A DNA stretch of 6,711 nt from Candidatus Zixiibacteriota bacterium (GTDB taxonomy: Bacteria; Zixibacteria; MSB-5A5; CAIYYT01), in assembly GCA_023134875.1 (NCBI GenBank), contig JAGLUH010000002.1, positions 1-6,711 of the forward strand, written 5' to 3'. Positions within the stretch are counted from its first letter, which is position 1; the number at the start of each line of letters is the position of its first letter. The notes under the pieces were generated by a model. The model saw only the letters and a list, made by a program, of their open reading frames with translations, was not told the DNA's origin and made no database searches. The position numbers and the translations under genes were made by a program. Positions 1 to 6,468 of the stretch are shown here, in pieces.

Positions 1-3000
1 ATGGCAACAAGATCAAGAAAGGTCTCATCGGTCGACATTTCAAAGAGGAACAGTACCGATTCATCTTCAGCCGCGCAGCGGGCTCGCAAAGTCGGTTGTG
101 CCTGCCAGATTGAGGCGCCATCGTCGGGGTAGATCGGTCGGGGAGTGTCCATAATGTCAAGCACCAGATTATCCACGTGCCAGAAATGCTGCGCCGTAAA
201 CCAGTTGGTCCAGACAGTGCCATCATTGGCTCGGGCGTGCCAATAGTACATATGTTCATCACTGAGGGTGGTAGTCGTGTAATAGACGGTGATGGGATCA
301 CCTTGCGGGATGAAGCAGCCGATTTCAATCTGCTTGGTAAGACCGGGATCGGAGAAAACGCGAAAATCATAAGTGAGAAGATCACCATCCGGATCGGTGG
401 CATTCTGGATTGCCAGCGCCGCAAAGGAACCCACCACTGTGTCGCCATTCAACGGCGAAATGGGAACCGGGTGAGTCGGCCACTGGTTTGCCAGCTCCTC
501 GACAGTGAAGACAGCCACGGTCATCCAGTCCGACCAATCCTGTGAATCATAGGCGCGTACCCGCCACTTGTAGCTGTTTTCCACTGCGAGTGTGACCGTT
601 ACTGTCCAGGCAGTGGTCGTGTTTCCCGAAGGGATCATGCCGGAGATAGCAATCTGGCTGCCAAAAGTGGAATCACGAATCTCAAACTGATAGGTCAGTG
701 CGTCGCCATCCTCATCAGAGGAGTTGTTGATTGTTAGTGTCGGCGTCAACTCAGTTGTCTCACCGCCATCCGGGGGTGAATGGAGTGTCGGCACTGTCGG
801 CGGATGATTGGCTCCCGACTGGTGCACGTAGAATGAACTCACCGCCGACCAGTTGGAGTAATCAACGCCGTCATGAGCGCGCACCCGCCAGAAGTAGGTC
901 AAGCCATATTGCAAATCGACGTCCACCTGCCAGGCGGTGTTAGCAGGCTCTTCCCCTACTGAATTGTTTTCAGTGGCAAGGGAACCAAAGCCGGAGGACA
1001 AAGAAACCTGAAAATGGTAGGTCAGATTCGCTCCTTCGGGATCAGTGGCATTGATAATTACCAGAGTGGGACGCCTGGTAGTAACGGAATCTCCCGCCGC
1101 TGGTGAGGATAATATCGGCACAGTGGGTGGGCTGTTGGGAACCACGAAGTTCCTGACAGTTGACCAGGTGGAAACGGCGGTACCATTGCTGGCACGGACA
1201 CGCCAGTAATAGGTCTGACCCGGGTCAAGCGCTGTTGGCACCTGCCAGCAGGTTACAGTAGTTCCTTCCGATACCGAACTATTCTCAGCCACAATCACTG
1301 TAAATGTGGCAATGGCCGCGACCTGGAAATGATACCGGATCGGCTGCGAACAGCCGGGTGAGCTTGAATTGGAAACGCAGAGCTCTGGCGTCGTTGTGGG
1401 AATCGTTGCGCCATCCGAGGGTGTCGATGGCAGCGGGATGGTGGGCGGGTTGCTGCAATCACCACCGCCGGAGGGAATCATTATCGCCCCTGCCGCGCCG
1501 ACCAAAGAGATCGTCGTAACTACCGGGCCCAGGCTGCCATCAGTCTGTATCTGCCGATAGGAACCGCCCAGATCAACCTCAATCGGTGTGGAAGTATCGC
1601 CCCACTTGGCGTCAAAGCCGTCACGCGGTCGCATATACACTTTGCCATACTGGTAATCGCGCACCCAGATTTTGTAGGTTGCTCCCGATTCATCGGGCGA
1701 GGTTCCTGACGTGGCCAACTGGTAATGACTCAAAGGCAGACCAAGATCGTATTCCATTGCTGGCACCCAGGCGAGAGTGTCAAAACCGGGATTGTAAAAG
1801 ACACCATACGCGTTGCCCGGTTCCGGCCGCATGAATATCCAGGTGGAATCGGTGCGGGCGACATAGTAGAAGCAGAGATTATTATAGATTGCCTGGCGTT
1901 TCGAGGTACTGCCATTGCCGTAGCTGGTGCGCGGCCGACTAGTCCAGAAATAGGTAACACCATTAAGGACGGCAATCGAGTCGCGGCTGTGGATGTTCTC
2001 CAGCCGAAAGTAGCTGTTGTTATTGCTGTAAACCGGATCAAAGCCAAATTCAACATTGAGAGCATCGGCGCCTGACAAAGCAGGATCGAGGTAGTCATCC
2101 CAGTGACTCAGACCGACATTGTATGCCAGAATCTTTTTCTTGTTGTCCACCGCCCACTGATCCGCCATCTGCAATGTATCCCTTACTTCACGACCAAAAA
2201 CCTTCATCCATTCCCAACCCCAGTCACGATATTCGTCGGTGGCGAAGAGCAGCAGACTGGCGGGATCAGTGCCGGTTTCGACAATATGCCCACCGGAAAC
2301 TAGGTTACCGCCCATCATGGCATAAGGACTGTAATTATCGAAATAAGCACCATCCCAGTAGCCGGTTTTGCCCGGCCAGTGATCGGTGTCGCCAACCTCG
2401 TTGAATATCTGAGTAATATACTCTTTGTAGGCCAGACGCAGGTTCTCATTGGTAAAGTTTGGCGACAGGCGAACCTCACCTTCGTAAGTATTACCGGAAA
2501 AAAAGAGATAATTGGTATAGGAGTTGATTGCCCGGCTGGCACTGTCCGCGTTGGTAATCGTCATCGAATAGGTACCGGGAATGAGAACGGTGTCATAACC
2601 AGACCCGTTATAGTGGCGGATTTCAGTATCATCATAGAAATGCATGTAGGTGTGTTCTTCAATGTCACCTAATTCCACCATGCGGTCGCGGATGTATGTC
2701 GATTTCTTGCCGAACAGATAGGAGTTGGAATCATATTTTTTGTAGGCGGGGATGTCGGTTCCCGTGGTGTATAGAGTCAGGCGACAGTTGGGCGATTTAG
2801 TCCGCCAGGTACTGATGTCAGTGGGACAATCGGCGTAACCCATTGCATAAGTAAACCGGTGAAAAAGCCAGTCGGGATCACCCGGCTTAAACCACTGGCA
2901 GGTGCCGTCTGTTCCACAGAAGTAACCACCCGAACGCAGCGATTGGGTCGCCGCCATAACCGGTAGTTGTGTCGCCATGAAGATCAGCAGAAGAGATACT

Positions 3001-3029
3001 ATGAATCTTTTCATTTTTTGATCAGGCAT
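1..3029 (-). CDS. Secreted GHL15-like putative glycoside hydrolase with Fn3 repeats (3' end outside window)
   Basis: One uninterrupted frame of 1009 codons runs to the window edge without a stop, so the C-terminus is missing. Residues 1-26 form a signal peptide (basic MKR, hydrophobic core SLLLIFM, cleavage after VMA), so the protein is exported. Residues about 30-395 look like a TIM-barrel glycosidase: WDGAYFDNY at 225-233 offers acidic candidates D226 and D231, and NVEFGFD places E327 at a second strand end. Four cysteines (38, 44, 68, 82) suggest disulfides. Residues 396-520 form a beta-rich domain with the DLGGSYR...VGAAGAIMI pattern that I associate with the hypothetical glycosyl hydrolase family 15 (GHL15). 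From 528 onward come Fn3-like repeats. The start at 3029 is preferred over the in-frame ATG at 3014 because AGGAG lies 6 nt upstream. The substrate is unknown; a role in cutting or remodelling surface polysaccharide is inferred from the neighbours. The family name comes from pattern memory, not a search. Confidence 0.85.
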   Translation of the reverse strand, partial: MPDQKMKRFIVSLLLIFMATQLPVMAATQSLRSGGYFCGTDGTCQWFKPGDPDWLFHRFTYAMGYADCPTDISTWRTKSPNCRLTLYTTGTDIPAYKKYDSNSYLFGKKSTYIRDRMVELGDIEEHTYMHFYDDTEIRHYNGSGYDTVLIPGTYSMTITNADSASRAINSYTNYLFFSGNTYEGEVRLSPNFTNENLRLAYKEYITQIFNEVGDTDHWPGKTGYWDGAYFDNYSPYAMMGGNLVSGGHIVETGTDPASLLLFATDEYRDWGWEWMKVFGREVRDTLQMADQWAVDNKKKILAYNVGLSHWDDYLDPALSGADALNVEFGFDPVYSNNNSYFRLENIHSRDSIAVLNGVTYFWTSRPRTSYGNGSTSKRQAIYNNLCFYYVARTDSTWIFMRPEPGNAYGVFYNPGFDTLAWVPAMEYDLGLPLSHYQLATSGTSPDESGATYKIWVRDYQYGKVYMRPRDGFDAKWGDTSTPIEVDLGGSYRQIQTDGSLGPVVTTISLVGAAGAIMIPSGGGDCSNPPTIPLPSTPSDGATIPTTTPELCVSNSSSPGCSQPIRYHFQVAAIATFTVIVAENSSVSEGTTVTCWQVPTALDPGQTYYWRVRASNGTAVSTWSTVRNFVVPNSPPTVPILSSPAAGDSVTTRRPTLVIINATDPEGANLTYHFQVSLSSGFGSLATENNSVGEEPANTAWQVDVDLQYGLTYFWRVRAHDGVDYSNWSAVSSFYVHQSGANHPPTVPTLHSPPDGGETTELTPTLTINNSSDEDGDALTYQFEIRDSTFGSQIAISGMIPSGNTTTAWTVTVTLAVENSYKWRVRAYDSQDWSDWMTVAVFTVEELANQWPTHPVPISPLNGDTVVGSFAALAIQNATDPDGDLLTYDFRVFSDPGLTKQIEIGCFIPQGDPITVYYTTTTLSDEHMYYWHARANDGTVWTNWFTAQHFWHVDNLVLDIMDTPRPIYPDDGASIWQAQPTLRARCAAEDESVLFLFEMSTDETFLDLVA
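3..1448 (-). repeat. Array of Fn3-like domains encoded in gene 1
   Basis: Protein-level tandem repeats of about 105-112 residues begin near residues 528, 634, 743, 850 and 962 (the last cut by the window edge). Each opens with a PPTVP-like linker followed by SPxDG, then a TPTL strand, an LTYxF strand, and closes with a WRVRA-type strand and WS. Examples are YYWRVRASNG, YFWRVRAHDG, YKWRVRAYDS and YYWHARANDG. Repeats 2-4 carry an acidic turn (DPEGAN, DEDGDA, DPDGDL) before LTY. DNA identity between units is low apart from the linker, so the array is old, not a recent duplication. Such modules usually act as spacers or carbohydrate/surface-binding units in extracellular enzymes. Unit starts on the DNA are about 1448, 1131, 803, 482 and 146, reading leftward. 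Confidence 0.8.
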
Positions 3030-3035
3030 AAGGTA

Positions 3036-3040
3036 CTCCT
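3036..3040 (-). promoter_or_regulatory. Shine-Dalgarno for gene 1
   Basis: AGGAG on the minus strand sits 6 nt before the ATG at 3029. It overlaps no other good signal. It decides the start in favour of 3029, since it would be 21 nt from the alternative ATG at 3014. Confidence 0.75.
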
Positions 3041-3103
3041 GGAATATCATTATCGATAACAGCATCGGATAGTTCGCTAACGAAAAAGAGATATAAACCA
3101 AAA

Positions 3104-3132
3104 ACCATATTTTCCGTCTCTACAAATGGCAA
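3104..3132 (-). promoter_or_regulatory. Candidate sigma70-type promoter for gene 1
   Basis: On the minus strand, TTGCCA (3132-3127, 5 of 6 to consensus) is followed after exactly 17 nt by TATGGT (3109-3104, 4 of 6). Transcription would begin near 3097 and leave a leader of about 70 nt before the ATG at 3029. This is a consensus match by eye, so it is a candidate only. Confidence 0.4.
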
Positions 3133-3439
3133 GAAACGTGCCCCGCGCCGACTCATTGATTCTGGTAAGTCACGTGATGTCATGGGTTTACCAGGCCAGT
3201 TGTCTGGCGGTTAGCAGTCGATGACCTCCCATTAACCGCATTTCCGTCAGAAGAAGGAGTAGTATCATCGTCCTTGCCGTTAACACTATTGCGCATAAGG
3301 AATAAACACATCGTCTAATCCTATAACAACAGGTCGCCTTTCTGATAAGCAATCAGACATTATCAAGCAAGAAGTTTCCTCTTCTCGGTACTCACAATCT
3401 TTTATCGACAGGAAGCGGAAAACTCGTAACCCGGATACC

Positions 3440-4639
3440 TCAGGGCGATTGAGTGTCTGGGGTTGTCAAGGGGGAGTTGGCTCGAAAAGGTTTGATTATA
3501 TAATCACGATAGAACTCGGGATTACCCCCTTTGCCCTCGGCGGCTGCCCTGATGATATTGTATGCCTCGCGCACGGTAGCGTAGTGGAGCATATAACTTT
3601 CACCATCGTTGTACTCGGTTTCAAGCACGGTCAGCGTTGAATCAAATGAGGGTCCCCATAGTGCCAGCGAATCAGACTGCCGGCAACCATGACTGTGGAG
3701 CTTGACAAATACCCAGTTGGGCTGACCGATAACGTGAACATTGGCCTTCAGCCAGAGGGGAATACGATTGGGGAACATTGGATAATCCCTGAAGATATTA
3801 CCGTCCTCAATCGAGGGATGAGTACCAAAGCGCCAATCATCCCAATCGATCATCAGGGGCCCCTCCAGCAGCATCAAATCACCCACCGCCGGTTTGCCCA
3901 CTTCTACTGCTATGCCGTCATCATAGGATTTGGCTTCAAGGGGGTCGTCAGTCACATAGTAGATTGAATTGATCCGCGAAGGCTGCGCCGTGGTCATGAT
4001 AGCGGGGAAAGTAACATCAAGATAGCAACCCAGCGAGGCCAGGATTTTGATTTCGTTATTTACGCCGCAGGGATTGGGACTCTGATGTGCCCGCGAATTG
4101 TCAAGCGCCCAGTTGCCATGCACAAAAGAAAACCTGGTAAGCGGCGGCTCGTCAATCGTTTGGCAAATGCCGAAACGAGCGAAATCGGCCAGCCCCTGTT
4201 GCAGTTGAACAGTCACTGAAGTAGAATCGTTATCAAAATGATGTAACTGTACTTCAATCTCACCATATCCCTGTCGACACAAGGACAAGATCATCTCGAT
4301 TTCGGTTGAATCGAACTGCTCGATTGGGTAATAAAACGTACGGCGCGGCGGATTACCGTAGCAATCGGCGTGACGGTCCACTACCGCGCGGTAGCGCTCA
4401 AGCCAGTATTCCAGATAGCCATATTCCTTGCCCGGCTCGAAGTGATCCACCATAATGAAGATGATGCGCAGCGGTCCCTGGCGTAACTCTCCGTCGGGCG
4501 CAGCGGCAAGCATCTGCGAGACATAAGCAGGAAACCAGATGTCATAATGAGCGCGTTTGAACTTCCAGAGTACAAAAACAACGACCAGAATCAACAGCAG
4601 CGTCACTGCTGCTGTGAGAAAACGTCTCAGTTTCTTCAT
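3440..4639 (-). CDS. Membrane-anchored putative polysaccharide deacetylase-like (NodB-fold) protein
   Basis: The product is 399 aa. Residues 1-29 are a basic start (MKKLRR), one hydrophobic helix at about 8-25 (LLLILVVVFVLW) and then KFKR, fitting an inner-membrane anchor with the bulk in the periplasm. A beta strand ends in IMVDHFEP (D65, H66), where NodB-type enzymes carry a metal-binding Asp. EVQLHHFDND (H133, H134, D136) fits the position of the second metal motif. FVHGNWALDNS (172-182), CGVNNE (191-196), a Gly-Cys-Tyr-x-Asp segment (204-208) and KLHSHG (H315, H317) look like further conserved active-site loops. The classical TFDDG and H-S/T-x-x-H forms are absent, so deacetylation is inference; a GH57-like or other alpha/beta-barrel hydrolase is possible. 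AGGAG lies 9 nt upstream of the ATG. The divergent flippase suggests action on an exported glycan. Confidence 0.72.
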   Translation of the reverse strand: MKKLRRFLTAAVTLLLILVVVFVLWKFKRAHYDIWFPAYVSQMLAAAPDGELRQGPLRIIFIMVDHFEPGKEYGYLEYWLERYRAVVDRHADCYGNPPRRTFYYPIEQFDSTEIEMILSLCRQGYGEIEVQLHHFDNDSTSVTVQLQQGLADFARFGICQTIDEPPLTRFSFVHGNWALDNSRAHQSPNPCGVNNEIKILASLGCYLDVTFPAIMTTAQPSRINSIYYVTDDPLEAKSYDDGIAVEVGKPAVGDLMLLEGPLMIDWDDWRFGTHPSIEDGNIFRDYPMFPNRIPLWLKANVHVIGQPNWVFVKLHSHGCRQSDSLALWGPSFDSTLTVLETEYNDGESYMLHYATVREAYNIIRAAAEGKGGNPEFYRDYIIKPFRANSPLTTPDTQSP

Positions 4640-4648
4640 AGAACCCGG

Positions 4649-4653
4649 CTCCT
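4649..4653 (-). promoter_or_regulatory. Shine-Dalgarno for gene 2
   Basis: AGGAG on the minus strand lies 9 nt before the ATG at 4639 and supports that start. The same bases overlap the TG of the plus-strand extended -10 element at 4653-4661. Confidence 0.6.
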
Positions 4654-4661
4654 GCTATAAT
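4653..4661 (+). promoter_or_regulatory. Extended -10 element facing the flippase gene
   Basis: TGCTATAAT is a perfect TGnTATAAT extended -10. No good -35 lies 16-18 nt upstream, which extended -10 promoters can tolerate. Transcription would start near 4668 and give a leader of about 220 nt. That leader would include the hairpin at 4685-4710 before reaching the flippase start codon. It could equally be chance in an AT-rich gap. Confidence 0.35.
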
Positions 4662-4684
4662 GATCAGATTCCACGATACTTGTG

Positions 4685-4721
4685 GTTGGTGTACGCTCCA
4701 GTGCACCAACGTTTTGTTAAT
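4685..4721 (+). terminator. Hairpin with U-rich tail in the flippase leader (terminator/attenuator-like or operator)
   Basis: The plus-strand arms GTTGGTGTAC (4685-4694) and GTGCACCAAC (4701-4710) form a 10-bp RNA stem with one U-G wobble and a 6-nt GCTCCA loop. GTTTTGTTAAT follows directly. As RNA the stem is better on the plus strand, because the wobble becomes an A-C mismatch on the minus strand. No plus-strand gene ends here, so it is more likely an attenuator, a block on stray transcription, or a DNA dyad bound by a regulator between the divergent genes. Confidence 0.4.
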
Positions 4722-4734
4722 ATACAACTGCCAT

Positions 4735-4763
4735 AGTATCGACAACATAAATAAATGTATCAA
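4735..4763 (-). promoter_or_regulatory. Candidate sigma70-type promoter for gene 2
   Basis: On the minus strand, TTGATA (4763-4758, 5 of 6) is followed by a 17-nt spacer and GATACT (4740-4735, 4 of 6). The predicted start near 4728 gives a leader of about 90 nt that includes the 4685-4710 dyad. The -10 is weak. Confidence 0.3.
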
Positions 4764-4811
4764 TCAAAGCAGAGAATTAAATCAGTAAACAGGTTGCTTA
4801 TCAGAAACCAT

Positions 4812-4840
4812 TTGTCAAAAGTGAAACGAAGCAATAAAGT
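4812..4840 (+). promoter_or_regulatory. Candidate sigma70-type promoter for the flippase gene
   Basis: TTGTCA (4812-4817, 5 of 6) and TAAAGT (4835-4840, 4 of 6) are separated by exactly 17 nt. The start near 4847 would leave a leader of about 42 nt before the GTG at 4889. This short-leader promoter would bypass the hairpin further upstream. Confidence 0.4.
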
Positions 4841-4888
4841 AAGAGCGACGACGGCAGAAACCGAAATTCATGGGAAACGGTAACTAAT

Positions 4889-6460
4889 GTGACGCCAGAA
4901 AAGAAACCTCCCCGATTCATAAATCAGATATTGATCTATGGGCTCGGCCTGGCGTTCAACTACGGTATCGGTTTCATCCTGCTGCCGGTCTACAGCCGTT
5001 TGATGCCCGAAAGTCAATACGGCGTCCTGGAGATTATCAATCGCTCTATTGAGATCATCGCCCTGCTGCTGCTGGCACAGTTCGGGATAACCTTCATTCG
5101 CTTCTATCGGGAAAAAACGGATGACGACTACCGGCGCCTGGTAACTTCCACCTGTATCTACCTGATATTAGCTGTCGCGGTCGCAGTCGGCGGGGCGATG
5201 GCACTGCTGCGTGATGAGCTGGCACTGCTGTTGTTCAAGTCACGAGAATACTCCCCTTACTTGATGATAGCTGCCGTCAAGTATTTTGTCATCATGGTTT
5301 TCATCGTGCCCTATGCCTATTTCCAGGCACGCGAAGAGCCGGGTCGGTTTATCATCCTGTCCGCGGTGCATTTTGCCACCGTGCTCGGCCTGAACATTCT
5401 GTTCCTCTCGGTAATGGCAGACAAGGTCGCCGCCGTGCTCTATGCCGGCACTCTGGGGCCGTTGATTTTCCTGCTTACCGTCGGTATCTGGGTGTTCCTG
5501 CACTCAGCACGCAGGTTTGATCTTGCCATTGGCAGGCAGATAGTCAGCTTTTCCTGGTCGTTCACTTTCGTCGGCGTTTTTGGATTCATCATGGTCAACG
5601 GTGACCGCTACTTCCTCAATGAGTACTGCGGCAAAGCCCAGACCGGTCTTTACGCCTTTGGCTACAAGATCGGCATGGTACTCAACGCCTTCGTTTTCGC
5701 ACCGATTATCCGCGCCTGGAACGCCAAGATGGTGGATGTGCTGCGGCGTGAAGAGGGCACCCGCTACCTGGCGAGGTTGACTACCTATGCGCTGTTGCTC
5801 TATTGTATCGCTGCGCTGGCTCTCTCAATCTACAGCCGCGAAGTGATCGGTGTATTCATGGGGGAACGTTATTTCGAGTCCTACCGGGTGATACCACTGA
5901 TTCTATTCGCTTACGCCTTCTGGGGGGTCTCCCTCTTTTTCGATACCGGCGTCTACATAACGAAGAAGACCTATCTGAAAACCTGGCACGCCTTCACCAC
6001 TGCTGTCTGCCTGGCGCTTTACTTCTGGCTGATTCCCCGTAACTGCATGATGGGAGCCGCCTGGGCAACCATCGGCACCTACTTCACCTTCGCGGTGCTT
6101 AGCTGGTATCTGAATACAAGGGCACTGCCGACCAGCTACGAATTCGGCAAGATGATCAAAATTCTGCTGCCTGCTGTCGCACTCTACCTGGTAAATCTTC
6201 AATTCGAAGGCTGGGAGACAGACAACCTGGATCATATTAGAACCGCCGCCTCACTCATTTGGCCGCCGCTTTATACGCTGTTGATAATAGCCATCAAACT
6301 ACTGTTGCTTTCCTGCTATGTGCCGGCGATCTGGATTATGCGTGTCCTGGAACCGGAAGATCATGACCGAATCCGCAGCTTATACAACGACCTGAAGAGC
6401 AAAGTCTCATCCCGAGAGCGGGAAAGAATCGTTCCTGCGCCTGAGTCACATCTGGAGTAG
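4889..6460 (+). CDS. Wzx-like lipid-linked oligosaccharide flippase (MOP family)
   Basis: The product is 523 aa and strongly hydrophobic, with roughly 12-14 membrane helices across residues 11-484. It ends in a charged cytoplasmic-looking tail from about 485 (EPEDHDRIRSLYNDL). The N-terminus has the typical polysaccharide-exporter layout: a first helix, then LLPVYSRLMPESQYGVLEI at 31-49, and a second helix starting at about 54. A later segment, NGDRYFLNEYCG...TGLYAFGYKIG, also fits the family. Proteins of this kind flip undecaprenyl-linked glycan units across the inner membrane for O-antigen, capsule or exopolysaccharide. The start is GTG: the overlapping ATG at 4887 is followed at once by TGA, and no in-frame start exists between the upstream stop at 4835 and 4889. 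The Shine-Dalgarno is poor (GGGAA at 4872-4876). The neighbouring glycosyltransferase fits the same pathway. The cargo cannot be told from sequence. Confidence 0.92.
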   Translation: MTPEKKPPRFINQILIYGLGLAFNYGIGFILLPVYSRLMPESQYGVLEIINRSIEIIALLLLAQFGITFIRFYREKTDDDYRRLVTSTCIYLILAVAVAVGGAMALLRDELALLLFKSREYSPYLMIAAVKYFVIMVFIVPYAYFQAREEPGRFIILSAVHFATVLGLNILFLSVMADKVAAVLYAGTLGPLIFLLTVGIWVFLHSARRFDLAIGRQIVSFSWSFTFVGVFGFIMVNGDRYFLNEYCGKAQTGLYAFGYKIGMVLNAFVFAPIIRAWNAKMVDVLRREEGTRYLARLTTYALLLYCIAALALSIYSREVIGVFMGERYFESYRVIPLILFAYAFWGVSLFFDTGVYITKKTYLKTWHAFTTAVCLALYFWLIPRNCMMGAAWATIGTYFTFAVLSWYLNTRALPTSYEFGKMIKILLPAVALYLVNLQFEGWETDNLDHIRTAASLIWPPLYTLLIIAIKLLLLSCYVPAIWIMRVLEPEDHDRIRSLYNDLKSKVSSRERERIVPAPESHLE

Positions 6461-6468
6461 GTGTTTGC

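Larger units (their letters stand above)
3030..3439. other. Intergenic region between genes 1 and 2
   Basis: 410 bp separate two genes on the same strand, which argues against simple co-transcription without an internal promoter. The stretch holds the gene 1 Shine-Dalgarno and promoter candidate, and a 10-bp palindrome TTATCGATAA at 3050-3059. It also holds two dyads at 3162-3194 and 3207-3239, the palindrome TCACGTGA at 3170-3177 and a small hairpin at 3341-3357 (TCTGAT/ATCAGA, 5-nt loop). None of the hairpins is followed by a convincing U-tract on the minus strand, so no clear terminator for gene 2 is seen. No convincing gene was found. Confidence 0.7.

Noticed and set aside
177..545. Plus-strand open frame of 122 codons
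   Set aside because: Lies wholly opposite the Fn3-encoding part of gene 1, which has clear protein repeats; no domain and no convincing ribosome-binding site.
1725..2098. Overlapping open frames on both strands around the barrel-coding region
   Set aside because: The gene 1 frame is continuous through here and encodes coherent glycosidase-like sequence, including N326-E327; the others have unlikely composition.
1..3029. Possible frameshift in gene 1
   Set aside because: The reading frame from the start at 3029 stays in phase to position 3, and repeat landmarks counted separately agree with residue numbering.
3207..3239. Dyad considered as an integron attC-type recombination site
   Set aside because: The arms do not match the RYYYAAC/GTTRRRY core pattern and no cassette structure or integrase is present.
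3180..3311. Minus-strand 43-codon frame (begins MCLFLMRNSVNG) with AGGA 7 nt upstream
   Set aside because: Short, low-complexity hydrophilic product with no recognisable motif; its frame crosses both 33-nt dyads and the spacing signal is weak. Kept only as a possibility needing homologues.
3341..3357. Hairpin TCTGAT/ATCAGA as a gene 2 terminator
   Set aside because: Only 6 AT-rich base pairs and no U-tract on the minus strand; too weak to call.
4542..4763. Minus-strand 73-codon frame overlapping the start of gene 2
   Set aside because: Covers the promoter region and hairpin and runs into gene 2 in another frame; gene 2 has the better start, ribosome-binding site and membrane anchor.
5240..5503. 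Minus-strand open frame inside the flippase gene
   Set aside because: Charged shadow of hydrophobic transmembrane codons; the plus-strand frame clearly encodes the membrane protein.
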